A stretch of DNA of 11,707 bases from Piscirickettsiaceae bacterium (GCA_018646825.1 JABGUA010000141.1:1-11707), one strand, 5' to 3'; positions 1 to 7,001 are shown, numbered from the stretch's first letter. Numbers and translations are program-made. The notes: generated from the sequence alone by a model not told the origin.

Positions 1-1711
1 GACGACGATCTGTTTCATCAATCGCACGTTGCATTGAACCCGTGATTCGATCGGCATAAAGAATCGCTCGGCCATTCAAGTTACGAGCAGCACGACCAAT
101 GGTTTGGATTAACGAACGCTCAGAACGTAAAAAGCCTTCCTTGTCCGCATCCAATATAGCAACCAACGAAACTTCACGAATATCAAGACCTTCCCTAAGT
201 AAGTTAATGCCAACTAACACATCAAAAATGCCTAGTCTAAGATCTCTTAATATCTCAACCCGTTCAACGGTATCAATATCAGAATGTAAATAGCGGACCT
301 TGACGTTATGTTCACTGAGATAATCGGTTAAGTCTTCTGACATGCGTTTGGTCAATGTTGTAACCAAAACACGCTCACCTATCTCTGCCCGTTTATTGAC
401 TTCGGATAACAAATCATCGACTTGCGTGGCCACTGGCCGTATTTCAATCTCAGGATCAACCAAGCCCGTTGGCCTAACTACTTGCTCTACAATAGAGCTC
501 GCATGTTCTTGCTCATAAGCTGCAGGTGTCGCTGACACAAAAATAGTTTGTGGTGCCAGCCGTTCCCATTCTTCGAACATTAACGGTCGGTTATCTAAAG
601 CAGAAGGTAAGCGAAAACCATAGTTCACCAACGTTTCTTTACGTGAACGATCGCCTTTATACATAGCACCAATTTGTGGCACCATGACGTGACTTTCATC
701 GAGTATCAATAAAGCATCATCGGGTAGGTAATCAAATAAAGTTGGTGGGCATTCCCCCGTTTTACGGCCAGAAAGATAACGAGAGTAATTTTCAATCCCG
801 TTGCAATAACCCAGCTCTAAAATCATCTCAATGTCGAAACGCGTCCGTTGTTCCAAACGCTGTGCTTCTACGAGTTTATTTTGCTCTGTAAGTTCTGCCA
901 AACGGAGTCTTAATTCTTCTTTAATCCCTTCAACAGCTGCTAATAATTGTTCGCGTGGTGTCACATAATGGGTTTTAGGGTAAATCGTAATCCGGCTGAC
1001 TCGTTGAAACACTTCGCCTGTTAAAGGATCAAAATAACTAATTTGTTCAACTTCATCATCAAACAATTCTATCCGGACAGAATCACGTTCCGATTCAGCA
1101 GGAAAAATATCAATCACGTCACCTCGAACCCGATATGTCCCACGATGTAACTCAACATCATTGCGAGAATATTGCAGTTCTGTCAGCCGGCGAATCACCG
1201 CTCGCTGATCAATCCGCTCGCCGACACTCAGGTGCAAAACCATCTCTAGATAGGAGTCTTTATCCCCCAAACCATAGATACAAGACACACTCGATACAAT
1301 AATAGAATCACGACGTTCTAGCATCGCTTTGGTAGCAGATAAACGCATTTGTTCAATCTGCTCATTAACCGACGCATCTTTATCTATAAAAGTATCAGAA
1401 GATGGCACATAAGCTTCGGGCTGATAATAATCATAATAAGAAACAAAATATTCAACCGCATTATTGGGGAAAAATTCTTTCATTTCACTATACAATTGAG
1501 CCGCTAATGTTTTGTTCGGTGCGAGTATCATCATCGGCCGCTGAATACGCTGAGCGACATTAGCGACAGTGAAGGTTTTCCCTGAGCCTGTGACACCCAA
1601 TAATGTTTGCCACATCTCGCCATTTTCAATACCATCAACTAGCGCATCAATTGCTGCAGGCTGATCACCAGCGGGTTCAAACTCACTTTGTAATTCAAAT
1701 TGTTTGGCCAT
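1..1711 (-). CDS. uvrB: Excinuclease ABC subunit B (UvrB), 3' end cut by window edge
   Basis: UvrB is the DNA-loading helicase-like subunit of UvrABC nucleotide excision repair. It receives damaged DNA from UvrA and recruits UvrC. I translated much of the minus strand from the ATG at 1711 and found it open to base 1, about 570 codons; the family is usually near 670. Visible landmarks are Walker A GVTGSGKT at residues 39-46, the damage-probing beta-hairpin with YYDYYQP from residue 92, Walker B LILDESH near 334-340, and the helicase motif VI stretch QTIGRAARN close to the left edge. The missing ~100 residues would hold the C-terminal UvrC-binding UVR region, so that part cannot be judged. The gene diverges from the aminotransferase gene; no convincing LexA box is visible in the 75-base gap. 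Identity is very secure. Confidence 0.97.
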   Translation of the reverse strand, partial: MAKQFELQSEFEPAGDQPAAIDALVDGIENGEMWQTLLGVTGSGKTFTVANVAQRIQRPMMILAPNKTLAAQLYSEMKEFFPNNAVEYFVSYYDYYQPEAYVPSSDTFIDKDASVNEQIEQMRLSATKAMLERRDSIIVSSVSCIYGLGDKDSYLEMVLHLSVGERIDQRAVIRRLTELQYSRNDVELHRGTYRVRGDVIDIFPAESERDSVRIELFDDEVEQISYFDPLTGEVFQRVSRITIYPKTHYVTPREQLLAAVEGIKEELRLRLAELTEQNKLVEAQRLEQRTRFDIEMILELGYCNGIENYSRYLSGRKTGECPPTLFDYLPDDALLILDESHVMVPQIGAMYKGDRSRKETLVNYGFRLPSALDNRPLMFEEWERLAPQTIFVSATPAAYEQEHASSIVEQVVRPTGLVDPEIEIRPVATQVDDLLSEVNKRAEIGERVLVTTLTKRMSEDLTDYLSEHNVKVRYLHSDIDTVERVEILRDLRLGIFDVLVGINLLREGLDIREVSLVAILDADKEGFLRSERSLIQTIGRAARNLNGRAILYADRITGSMQRAIDETDRR

Positions 1712-1733
1712 ACATCTTCTGCATAAAGGATCT

Positions 1734-1763
1734 TTGGCGTATATTACCTGACATCGATTTAAT
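1734..1763 (+). promoter_or_regulatory. Possible sigma70 promoter of the aminotransferase gene
   Basis: TTGGCG (1734-1739) and TTTAAT (1758-1763) are separated by 18 bases. The -10 matches the consensus at five of six positions, the -35 only partly. A transcript starting near 1770 would begin after the GTG at 1766 but before the ribosome binding site and the TTG at 1787, which fits the start chosen for the gene. Weak, inferred from spacing and sequence only. Confidence 0.3.
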
Positions 1764-1786
1764 TTGTGTTTAAAGAAGGAAAGATT

Positions 1787-2974
1787 TTGGATATCAAGCT
1801 ATCACAACGCGTTCAAAGCATTAAACCCTCTCCAACATTGGCTATCACAGCACGTGCTGCTGCCCTCAGAGCAGAAGGAAAAGACGTTATCGGCCTCGGC
1901 GCTGGCGAGCCAGATTTTGATACGCCAGACCACATTAAACAAGCCGCGATTACCGCCATCAATAATGGTGAAACAAAATATACAGCGGTCGATGGTACGG
2001 TTGTTTTAAAACAAGCTGTTATCGATAAATTAGCCCGCGATAACGGGCTTAATTATCAGCTCAACGAAATCTTAGTCTCTGTCGGTGGAAAGCAGAGTTT
2101 TTTCAATCTCAGCCAAGCTTTATTGAACAAAGGCGACGAAGTTATCATCCCTGCGCCTTACTGGGTCTCCTATCCCGACATGGTGTTATTGGCCGAGGGG
2201 GTTCCCGTCATCATTGAAGCCGGACAAGACCAACACTTTAAAATTACACCAGCGCAATTAGAAGCCGCAATAACGCCAAAAACACGTTTATTTGTCATTA
2301 ACAGTCCATCAAACCCTTCAGGTAAAGCCTACAGCGAACCTGAACTCAAAGCCCTCGGCGACGTATTGCGACAACATCCTCATGTATTGATTGCAACCGA
2401 TGATATGTACGAACACATTCTATGGGCTGACATTGGCTTTCATAACATCGTCACCGCATGCCCCGATCTATATGATCGCACCATGGTGCTCAATGGCGTA
2501 TCGAAAGCCTATTCAATGACAGGTTGGCGTATTGGCTATGCTGCAGGACCAGCAGCGTTGATTGGAGCAATGAAAAAGATTCAATCACAAAGTACCTCAA
2601 ACCCTGCCTCTATTTCACAAGCCGCTGCCGTCGAAGCACTCAATGGCAGCCAGCAATGCGTACAAGATATGTTAGTTCAGTTCAAAAAACGCCATGATAT
2701 GGTCGTTGAAAAACTCAATAACATTGAGGGCGTTGATGCATTACACAGCGATGGCACCTTCTATGTCTTCCCTGATATTAGCGGTGCAATTGCCAATATG
2801 GACGGCATCAATGATGACTTAGAGTTTGCAGAAGCATTACTCGTTAACAAAGGTGTTGCCATTGTCCCAGGACAAGCTTTCGGCCTTAAAAATCATATGC
2901 GTCTATCCATCGCAACCAGTGAAGAAAACCTCAATAACGCACTACAACGCATCGCAGAATTTATAAATAGCTAA
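1787..2974 (+). CDS. aspC: Pyridoxal-phosphate aspartate aminotransferase (class I)
   Basis: Class I/II aminotransferase that interconverts aspartate and oxaloacetate with 2-oxoglutarate/glutamate in the cytoplasm. The N-terminal block QRVQSIKPSPTLAITARAA and the GLGAGEPDFDTP loop are typical of the bacterial aspartate aminotransferase subgroup. The PLP-binding lysine is in GVSKAYSMTGWR, at residue 240 counted from the TTG. NSPSNPSG and the C-terminal MRLSIATS are the other family motifs. Length is 395 residues, normal for the family. I chose the TTG at 1787 because AAGGA (1776-1780) lies six bases upstream and homologous proteins start at this point. The alternative in-frame GTG at 1766 adds seven residues and has no Shine-Dalgarno sequence before it. 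Exact substrate (aspartate versus other amino acids or prephenate) is not settled by sequence alone. Confidence 0.92.
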   Translation: MDIKLSQRVQSIKPSPTLAITARAAALRAEGKDVIGLGAGEPDFDTPDHIKQAAITAINNGETKYTAVDGTVVLKQAVIDKLARDNGLNYQLNEILVSVGGKQSFFNLSQALLNKGDEVIIPAPYWVSYPDMVLLAEGVPVIIEAGQDQHFKITPAQLEAAITPKTRLFVINSPSNPSGKAYSEPELKALGDVLRQHPHVLIATDDMYEHILWADIGFHNIVTACPDLYDRTMVLNGVSKAYSMTGWRIGYAAGPAALIGAMKKIQSQSTSNPASISQAAAVEALNGSQQCVQDMLVQFKKRHDMVVEKLNNIEGVDALHSDGTFYVFPDISGAIANMDGINDDLEFAEALLVNKGVAIVPGQAFGLKNHMRLSIATSEENLNNALQRIAEFINS

Positions 2975-2990
2975 AAAAGTAAGATGGAGC

Positions 2991-3019
2991 TTGACCCAGC
3001 AAGGCCAAGGCTCTATCAT
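2991..3019 (+). promoter_or_regulatory. Sigma70 promoter of tRNA-Asn
   Basis: TTGACC (2991-2996), a 17-base spacer and TATCAT (3014-3019) give a near-consensus promoter, each box at five of six. It is followed by a C-rich stretch, ACCCCTC, where the discriminator would lie, as often seen for stable-RNA promoters under stringent control. The predicted start near 3026 leaves a leader of roughly eight bases before the tRNA. Confidence 0.75.
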
Positions 3020-3033
3020 ACCCCTCTTCCTAT

Positions 3034-3109
3034 TCCTCGATAGCTCAGTTGGTAGAGCAATTGACTGTTAATCAATGGGTCCCAGGTTCGAGTCCTGGTC
3101 GAGGAGCCA
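3034..3109 (+). tRNA. tRNA-Asn, anticodon GTT
   Basis: A 76-base cloverleaf with encoded CCA. The acceptor arms TCCTCGA and TCGAGGA pair fully. D-arm GCTC/GAGC, anticodon stem ATTGA/TCAAT with loop CTGTTAA, and T-arm CCAGG/CCTGG around TTCGAGT are all canonical. The anticodon GTT at 3067-3069 reads AAC/AAU, hence asparagine. It has its own promoter and terminator, so it is a monocistronic transcript. Confidence 0.97.
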
Positions 3110-3117
3110 AAGAATAC

Positions 3118-3156
3118 AAAAAAAGCCCCAGAAGTATTAACTTCTGGGGCTTTTTT
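3118..3156 (+). terminator. Rho-independent terminator after tRNA-Asn, usable in both directions
   Basis: A perfect stem AGCCCCAGAAG (3124-3134) pairs with CTTCTGGGGCT (3141-3151) around a TATTAA loop. A T tract follows on the plus strand and a run of seven A precedes it (3118-3124), which is a T tract on the minus strand. It ends the tRNA-Asn transcript and probably also once ended the csrA gene that faces it. Confidence 0.93.
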
Positions 3157-3187
3157 ATTATTAAGAACAGATCACTCTCTCAAAGCA

Positions 3188-3310
3188 TTATTTCTTAATC
3201 GCTTGATGAATCCGCTGGTACACTTCTTCTCTATGCACACTCACATGTTTAGGCGCATCAATACCAATTCTTCTTTGATTACCATTCACGCCTAAGACAT
3301 GTACTTTAAA
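3188..3310 (-). pseudogene. csrA: csrA remnant: C-terminal two thirds of a carbon storage regulator
   Basis: Reading the minus strand gives VHVLGVNGNQRRIGIDAP, then KHVSVHREEVYQRIHQ and a stop at 3190-3188. This matches CsrA from its second beta strand onward (compare TVLGVKGNQVRIGV and VAVHREEIYQRI in the E. coli protein, as I remember it). The N-terminal ~18 residues with the MLILTRR strand, including one half of the RNA-binding surface, are absent: a TAG lies in frame at 3322-3320 and the intervening codons do not resemble CsrA. The VHRE arginine of the other half of the surface is kept. The fragment is antisense to the first codons of the HDOD gene. It has no start codon and is almost certainly non-functional as it stands. 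Confidence 0.82.
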
Positions 3311-4120
3311 AATAATAAGCTAGAGTTGCCCTCGCCACCTGAGCTTTTAATCGAGCTAAGACGCTTAGCTTCCGATCCTGATACCGAAACCAATGATATA
3401 ACCGATCTCATCAAACACGATGTCAACATTTCGGGCCGACTTATCAAAATAGCAAACTGCGCCCTCTTTGCATCCAAAAATAAAGTCGGCACCGTCCAAG
3501 CCGCGGTCATGCGCCTTGGCCTGAAAAAAGTACAATCATTAGTCACTGGCCTTGTCATTGGTCAACAAATCATGCGTAACAAGACCAAAGGCTTAGAAGC
3601 TTTTTGCCAGCAAGGTTGGCAAACCAGCAATGATGTTGCTGCTTTAAGCTATGTCATCGCTCAAAAGAAAACCAAGCTGGATCCAGAACAGGCTTTATTA
3701 TCAGGTATCGTGCATAATATCGGTGCATTGCCTCTTGTCTTAAAGTTAAATACCATTCAAGCATTAAAAGATGACCCTAAGATCATGACGATGGTTGCCG
3801 ATGTCGTTATTCCCAAGCTCTATCCAAAAGCAGGACAGCTCATTATGCAAAGCTGGCACTTTTCCCCCGAAATAACCGTCGTCTCAAAAGAACACCTTAA
3901 TTTAGCCCGAGTTGGGACCGAACACATCGAATTAGCCGATATCACCCTTGTCGCACATCAACTTAACCAACTGAGTGAATTCGATAACGTAAATACGCCC
4001 GAGCAGCTCGCCTCATCCCCAGCATTTAAAAAGTTATGGCCTGATTGGCCTACAGCCTGCATTGAGCTTAAGGACTGGGATGAAGAAATTAAACAAATGA
4101 AATCCGATATGACAAGCTGA
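3299..4120 (+). CDS. HDOD-domain protein
   Basis: HDOD proteins are HD-hydrolase relatives that have lost the metal-binding His-Asp pair and act mostly as signalling or regulatory partners; the precise role here is unknown. LPSPPELLIELRRLASDPD at residues 10-28 is the usual opening of the domain. IKHDVNISGRLIKIANCA and LGLKKVQSLV are its conserved helices. VHNIGALPL, with His139-Asn140 where HD enzymes have His-Asp, shows the degenerate site. The 273 residues are essentially one HDOD domain with no added sensor or output domain. The ATG at 3299 has no Shine-Dalgarno sequence and lies within antisense csrA sequence. The real start is therefore uncertain: TTG at 3326 is an alternative, and the native 5' end may be lost. 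Terminators on both sides suggest it is transcribed alone. Confidence 0.82.
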   Translation: MYFKNNKLELPSPPELLIELRRLASDPDTETNDITDLIKHDVNISGRLIKIANCALFASKNKVGTVQAAVMRLGLKKVQSLVTGLVIGQQIMRNKTKGLEAFCQQGWQTSNDVAALSYVIAQKKTKLDPEQALLSGIVHNIGALPLVLKLNTIQALKDDPKIMTMVADVVIPKLYPKAGQLIMQSWHFSPEITVVSKEHLNLARVGTEHIELADITLVAHQLNQLSEFDNVNTPEQLASSPAFKKLWPDWPTACIELKDWDEEIKQMKSDMTS

Positions 4121-4169
4121 TAAGCTATCAGATCAACTTTAAAAAGAGTTCAATCGAATGATTTTTTTC

Positions 4170-4198
4170 TTGCTATAAGCTCAATCAATCCGTATAAT
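4170..4198 (+). promoter_or_regulatory. Sigma70 promoter of tRNA-Thr
   Basis: TTGCTA (4170-4175), a 17-base spacer and a perfect TATAAT (4193-4198) precede the tRNA. The start would fall near 4205, leaving about seven bases of leader. The layout is the same as for tRNA-Asn. Confidence 0.75.
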
Positions 4199-4211
4199 TT
4201 CGCCTTTCTAA

Positions 4212-4287
4212 GCCGGTGTAGCTCAGTTGGTAGAGCATCTGATTTGTAATCAGAGGGTCGTAAGTTCAAGTCTTATCTCCGGCTCCA
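4212..4287 (+). tRNA. tRNA-Thr, anticodon TGT
   Basis: A 76-base cloverleaf with encoded CCA. Anticodon stem TCTGA/TCAGA carries loop TTTGTAA with TGT at 4245-4247, which reads ACA and related threonine codons. D-arm GCTC/GAGC is canonical. The acceptor stem GCCGGTG/CTCCGGC has six pairs and a U-U mismatch at position 6:67. The T-stem GTAAG/CTTAT is A/U-rich with one G-U pair. The discriminator base is U73. Promoter and terminator are intact, so I treat it as functional, with a slightly imperfect acceptor stem. Confidence 0.93.
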
Positions 4288-4295
4288 AGAATATC

Positions 4296-4330
4296 AAAGC
4301 CTCAGTAGTTTATTCTACTGAGGCTTTTTT
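4296..4330 (+). terminator. Rho-independent terminator after tRNA-Thr
   Basis: Stem AAAGCCTCAGTAG (4296-4308) pairs perfectly with CTACTGAGGCTTT (4315-4327) around a TTTATT loop, and the T tract runs to 4330. It resembles the tRNA-Asn terminator with matching changes on both arms. Confidence 0.93.
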
Positions 4331-4642
4331 GTTGGGGTCACCTCAGGGTCACCGTAGAAAGGCTTCATTAGCAAGCTTTTATCCAAAGCTCGATTATCTT
4401 ACCCCACTCCTAAAAGATATATACTCCAATACATTTCACATACCAGGTTGTTCTGGTCAAGTATGGATCTGGAAAGAAAGGCATGAGGTTTGATTCACAC
4501 TATTTACTGAAGTAGGATAGCTTTCTTGGAAAGAAAGGGTCTGAAAAAGTGTTATTTAATAGTTACGAGTTTATTTTTGTATTTTTACCAATTACTCTGT
4601 TCATGTATTTTTATTTAAACCATATATGACTAAAGAAAAAAC
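4331..4642. other. Gene-free stretch, probably the remains of lost DNA
   Basis: I find no recognisable protein in any frame across these ~310 bases. An open frame on the plus strand runs to about 4493 but begins inside tRNA-Thr, has no ribosome binding site and resembles nothing I know. The left half contains a short tandem repeat. The 11-mer GGAAAGAAAGG occurs at 4471-4481 and again at 4528-4538. The right half (4545-4640) is strongly A/T-rich. It lies between a tRNA 3' end and two truncated genes, so it may be scar sequence from an excised or decayed element. No integrase or second copy of the tRNA end is present in the window. Confidence 0.5.
4335..4353 (+). repeat. Short tandem repeat, 11-base period
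   Basis: GGGTCACCTCA at 4335-4345 is followed directly by GGGTCACC at 4346-4353, 1.7 copies of an 11-base unit. The shorter GGTCACC also occurs at 4770-4776 on the plus strand beside the manB breakpoint. Function unknown. Confidence 0.6.
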
Positions 4643-4771
4643 TTATAATAACCCTTCATTTTTTGCCCTTTTTGCATGTCGTGACACGGTAGACTTATTA
4701 ATTTGTAATTCGATTACGATATCTTTTTGATCCATACCTAACTGCAAAAGATTCACTACCTTTAAGGTCGG
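4643..4771 (-). pseudogene. C-terminal fragment of a helix-turn-helix protein
   Basis: On the minus strand a frame open from 4771 encodes about 42 residues ending at the TAA at 4645-4643. It contains LQLGMDQKDIVIELQ and then INKSTVSRHAKRAKNEGLL. The spacing is that of a helix-turn-helix: a short helix DIVIELQ, a turn at IN, and a recognition helix KSTVSRHAKRAK. A TGA precedes the frame at 4774-4772 and there is no start codon with a ribosome binding site. I read this as the 3' end of a longer gene joined to the truncated manB. HTH tails of this style occur at the C-terminus of some replication or regulatory ATPases of mobile elements, but the parent protein cannot be named from 40 residues. 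Confidence 0.6.
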
Positions 4772-5557
4772 TCACCATCTCCATCCGTTGAAATAATACA
4801 ATCGAAGTCAAATTCTATCGCCCAATCTTTAGCTAGCTGAATATCTTCTGGACGAATCGCCTCAGTATCTACAGAGATAAACTGATCTGAACGCCCTAAA
4901 GAGATCACAGAAGCACCCAGTCTTTCTAATATCAGTTTCAAGCAATCGCGGGACACAGAGGAATGCTCATACAAACCAATTGTTTTGCCCGATAAACAAG
5001 CAGGTGGAAAAAAGTTAACAAAGCGGTCAACATAAAGATCATGTGCATCATTTGATACATTAGGTACTTCAACTAACCCAGTTAAAGTACCCGTATTATT
5101 AAACTTATCTTCAGGTAATGATACCGACTGTCGATGAATTGCTAGTTCATCAACCTTTAAAATTTCGCCTGTTGGCAAATTAAATTTTATTCCATTCCGA
5201 TCATCTGGTATGTGGCTCCCAGTCACCATCATCGAAGGTATATTCTGAGTAAAACCGTATAAAGCAACAGCCGGTGAGGGGATATGACCGCAATTTACTG
5301 GTGTATAACCATGATCACCTAACGCAGTCATTACAGCTGCCATAACCCTTGGACTACTACCTTAAATCACCCGCGACAGCCACTCGACCACCAGCAGGCA
5401 ATTGATTTGAGTCTTTTAAATACTGCAGAAAAGCACTGACATATAACCAACAAACTTGATCAGTCATATCGTCAACCAAACCGCGGACACCACTTGTGCC
5501 AAATGCGACACCACTGGATATCATTAACTGATCAATCTGAATCTGTTGTTCAGCCAT
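4765..5557 (-). pseudogene. manB: Broken phosphomannomutase (ManB/PMM-PGM family): frameshift plus lost 3' half
   Basis: An intact homologue would convert mannose-6-phosphate to mannose-1-phosphate, the substrate of ManC. The ATG at 5557 overlaps the rfbD stop. The first frame reads VAFGTSGVRGLVDDMTD and reaches VAVAGDLR before TAG at 5359-5357. The reading continues one frame over as SSPRVMAAVMTALGDHGY, so the expected GDLRxSSPR is split by a net two-base loss (equivalently one base gained). The second frame holds the phosphoserine loop MVTGSHIPDDRNGIKF and the metal loop STDGDGDRP, then stops at TAA 4764-4762. Homology ends at that loop: about 264 codons remain of roughly 450-470, and the sugar-binding and C-terminal phosphate-binding domains are gone. 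Beyond the break lies the HTH fragment. Two independent lesions make this gene dead. Confidence 0.9.
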
Positions 5558-6456
5558 TATGCTTCACTGTCAAAAGAAGCCATGACCAAATCTAAACTCC
5601 CACGCCAATCGGGTAAGCGAATGTCAAAAGTGTCTGCCATTTTGTCAGTATTCATACAGGTGAATAGAGGGCGTTGTGCCGATGTTCGATAGTCCGCTGT
5701 TATCGTTTGGCTCAATACGGCAACCTGCTCACCTTGAGAAGCCATAAACTGAAAAATAGCTTCGGCAAAGTCATACCAACTTCCTTGGCCTGAAGCCGCT
5801 AAGTGATAAACACCAGAGCGTAGCGACCAATAATCATCTAATTGGGAATGACTTCCTTTATATTGAGCAACTATCTGTGCTGTAGCATCCGCAATATGGC
5901 GACTCCATGTCGGCGCACCAATTTGATCGGCAACCACTGATAAAGTCTCTTTGTCTCGCGCCAGGCGCATCATTGTCAATAAAAAATTACTGCCTCGCAC
6001 CCCATAAACCCAGCTTGTTCGTAAAATAAGATGATGGCAACCTGTTTCCTGGATAGCACGTTCGCCAAGCAGCTTGCTTTCACCGTAATAGTTAATCGGC
6101 GCTAAATTATCATTTTCGCACCAAGGTCGTTTACCTTGGCCATCAAAAACGTAATCCGTTGAATAATGAATCAACAAAATATTAAGCCGTTTAGCTTCTT
6201 CAGCCATCACTCGGACTGCATCCACATTGATCTGTATGGCTAATGCTTGCTCAGATTCTGCTTTATCAACCGCCGTATAGGCCGCTGCATTGACAATCAA
6301 CTTAGGCTGTATTTCTGCTATCTTCGCCCTGACAGCGTCATTATTCGTTAAATCAAGCTGTTTTCTATCTGTGCTAATTACATTACCCAAACAAGCCAAA
6401 CTACGCTGTAGTTCATAACCAACCTGTCCATTGGCACCAATTAATAATATTTTCAC
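5557..6456 (-). CDS. rfbD: dTDP-4-dehydrorhamnose reductase
   Basis: Last step of dTDP-L-rhamnose synthesis: NAD(P)H-dependent reduction of dTDP-4-dehydro-L-rhamnose at C4. The protein is a short-chain dehydrogenase of the RmlD family with 299 residues, the usual size. The nucleotide-binding loop GANGQVG is at residues 7-13, VNAAAYTAVDKAE follows the Rossmann strands, and the catalytic pair is Tyr124-x3-Lys128 in YYGESK. The gene starts with GTG at 6456, overlapping the rfbC stop by one base (TAGTG). Its own stop overlaps the manB start in the same way (TAATG), implying translational coupling along the operon. Also called rmlD. Confidence 0.96.
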   Translation of the reverse strand: MKILLIGANGQVGYELQRSLACLGNVISTDRKQLDLTNNDAVRAKIAEIQPKLIVNAAAYTAVDKAESEQALAIQINVDAVRVMAEEAKRLNILLIHYSTDYVFDGQGKRPWCENDNLAPINYYGESKLLGERAIQETGCHHLILRTSWVYGVRGSNFLLTMMRLARDKETLSVVADQIGAPTWSRHIADATAQIVAQYKGSHSQLDDYWSLRSGVYHLAASGQGSWYDFAEAIFQFMASQGEQVAVLSQTITADYRTSAQRPLFTCMNTDKMADTFDIRLPDWRGSLDLVMASFDSEA

Positions 6457-7001
6457 TAGTCGTAATACACCGCTTGTTGAAATGATACCCCTGCTTTGTC
6501 TTTCTCAGACAAGCTAGGCTCAGCATCCATAGGCCATTCAATACCAATATCTGGGTCATCCCAGCGAATACATTTTTCGTACTGCGGCGCGTAATAATCA
6601 GTTGTTTTATATAAAAAATCTGCTGTATCGCTTAAGACAACAAAGCCATGTGCAAAGCCGGGCGGAACATAAAACTGATGATGATTCTGTCCCGATAAAA
6701 CCGTACCGGCCCACTGTCCAAAAGTGGCAGAACTCTGGCGTAAATCAACGGCCACGTCGAACACCTCACCTGATACGACACGGACCAATTTACCCTGAGC
6801 CTGTTCCATTTGATAATGTAAGCCACGTAATACGTTTTTAGTTGAACGTGAGTGATTATCTTGAACAAAATCGACATCTAAACCGCATAAATCTTGCAAT
6901 GTCTTCTGGTTATAGCTTTCCATAAAAAAGCCACGTTCATCGCCAAACAGCTTCGGCTTTAATAACTTAACATCGGGAATAGCTGTCTCAATCACATCCA
7001 T
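6456..7001 (-). CDS. rfbC: dTDP-4-dehydrorhamnose 3,5-epimerase
   Basis: Cupin-fold epimerase that inverts C3 and C5 of dTDP-4-dehydro-6-deoxyglucose, the third step of the rhamnose pathway. The 181 residues match the family's usual length. Seen motifs: GDERGFFMESYNQ near residues 20-32, the LRGLHYQ segment with the catalytic base His62, GEVFDVAVDLR near 78-88, and YVPPGFAHGFVVLS in the second half of the cupin barrel. The ATG at 7001 overlaps the rfbA stop by one base and the stop overlaps rfbD's GTG, so it sits in the middle of a tightly coupled operon. Also called rmlC. Confidence 0.96.
   Translation of the reverse strand: MDVIETAIPDVKLLKPKLFGDERGFFMESYNQKTLQDLCGLDVDFVQDNHSRSTKNVLRGLHYQMEQAQGKLVRVVSGEVFDVAVDLRQSSATFGQWAGTVLSGQNHHQFYVPPGFAHGFVVLSDTADFLYKTTDYYAPQYEKCIRWDDPDIGIEWPMDAEPSLSEKDKAGVSFQQAVYYD

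Noticed and set aside
1712..1786. SOS (LexA) box in front of uvrB
   Set aside because: No CTG(N10)CAG-type match with convincing flanks is present in the gap.
3292..3558. An 88-codon open frame antisense to the HDOD gene
   Set aside because: It is the complement of well-conserved HDOD codons and has no family resemblance of its own; the csrA fragment is in a different frame.
4227..4493. An 88-codon open frame on the plus strand
   Set aside because: It begins inside tRNA-Thr, runs through the terminator hairpin, lacks a ribosome binding site and resembles no known protein.
4335..4776. GGTCACC near the tRNA-Thr terminator and again at the manB break as possible target-site duplication
   Set aside because: Seven bases is short, the left copy is part of a tandem repeat, the right one encodes conserved manB residues, and no transposase or terminal inverted repeats lie between them.
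4757..5366. Near-identical minus-strand strings TTAAAGGTAGT at the manB breakpoint and TTTAAGGTAGT at the frameshift
   Set aside because: The similarity (10 of 11 bases) could hint at a shared mutational mechanism, but the match is short and no process is evident; treated as coincidence.
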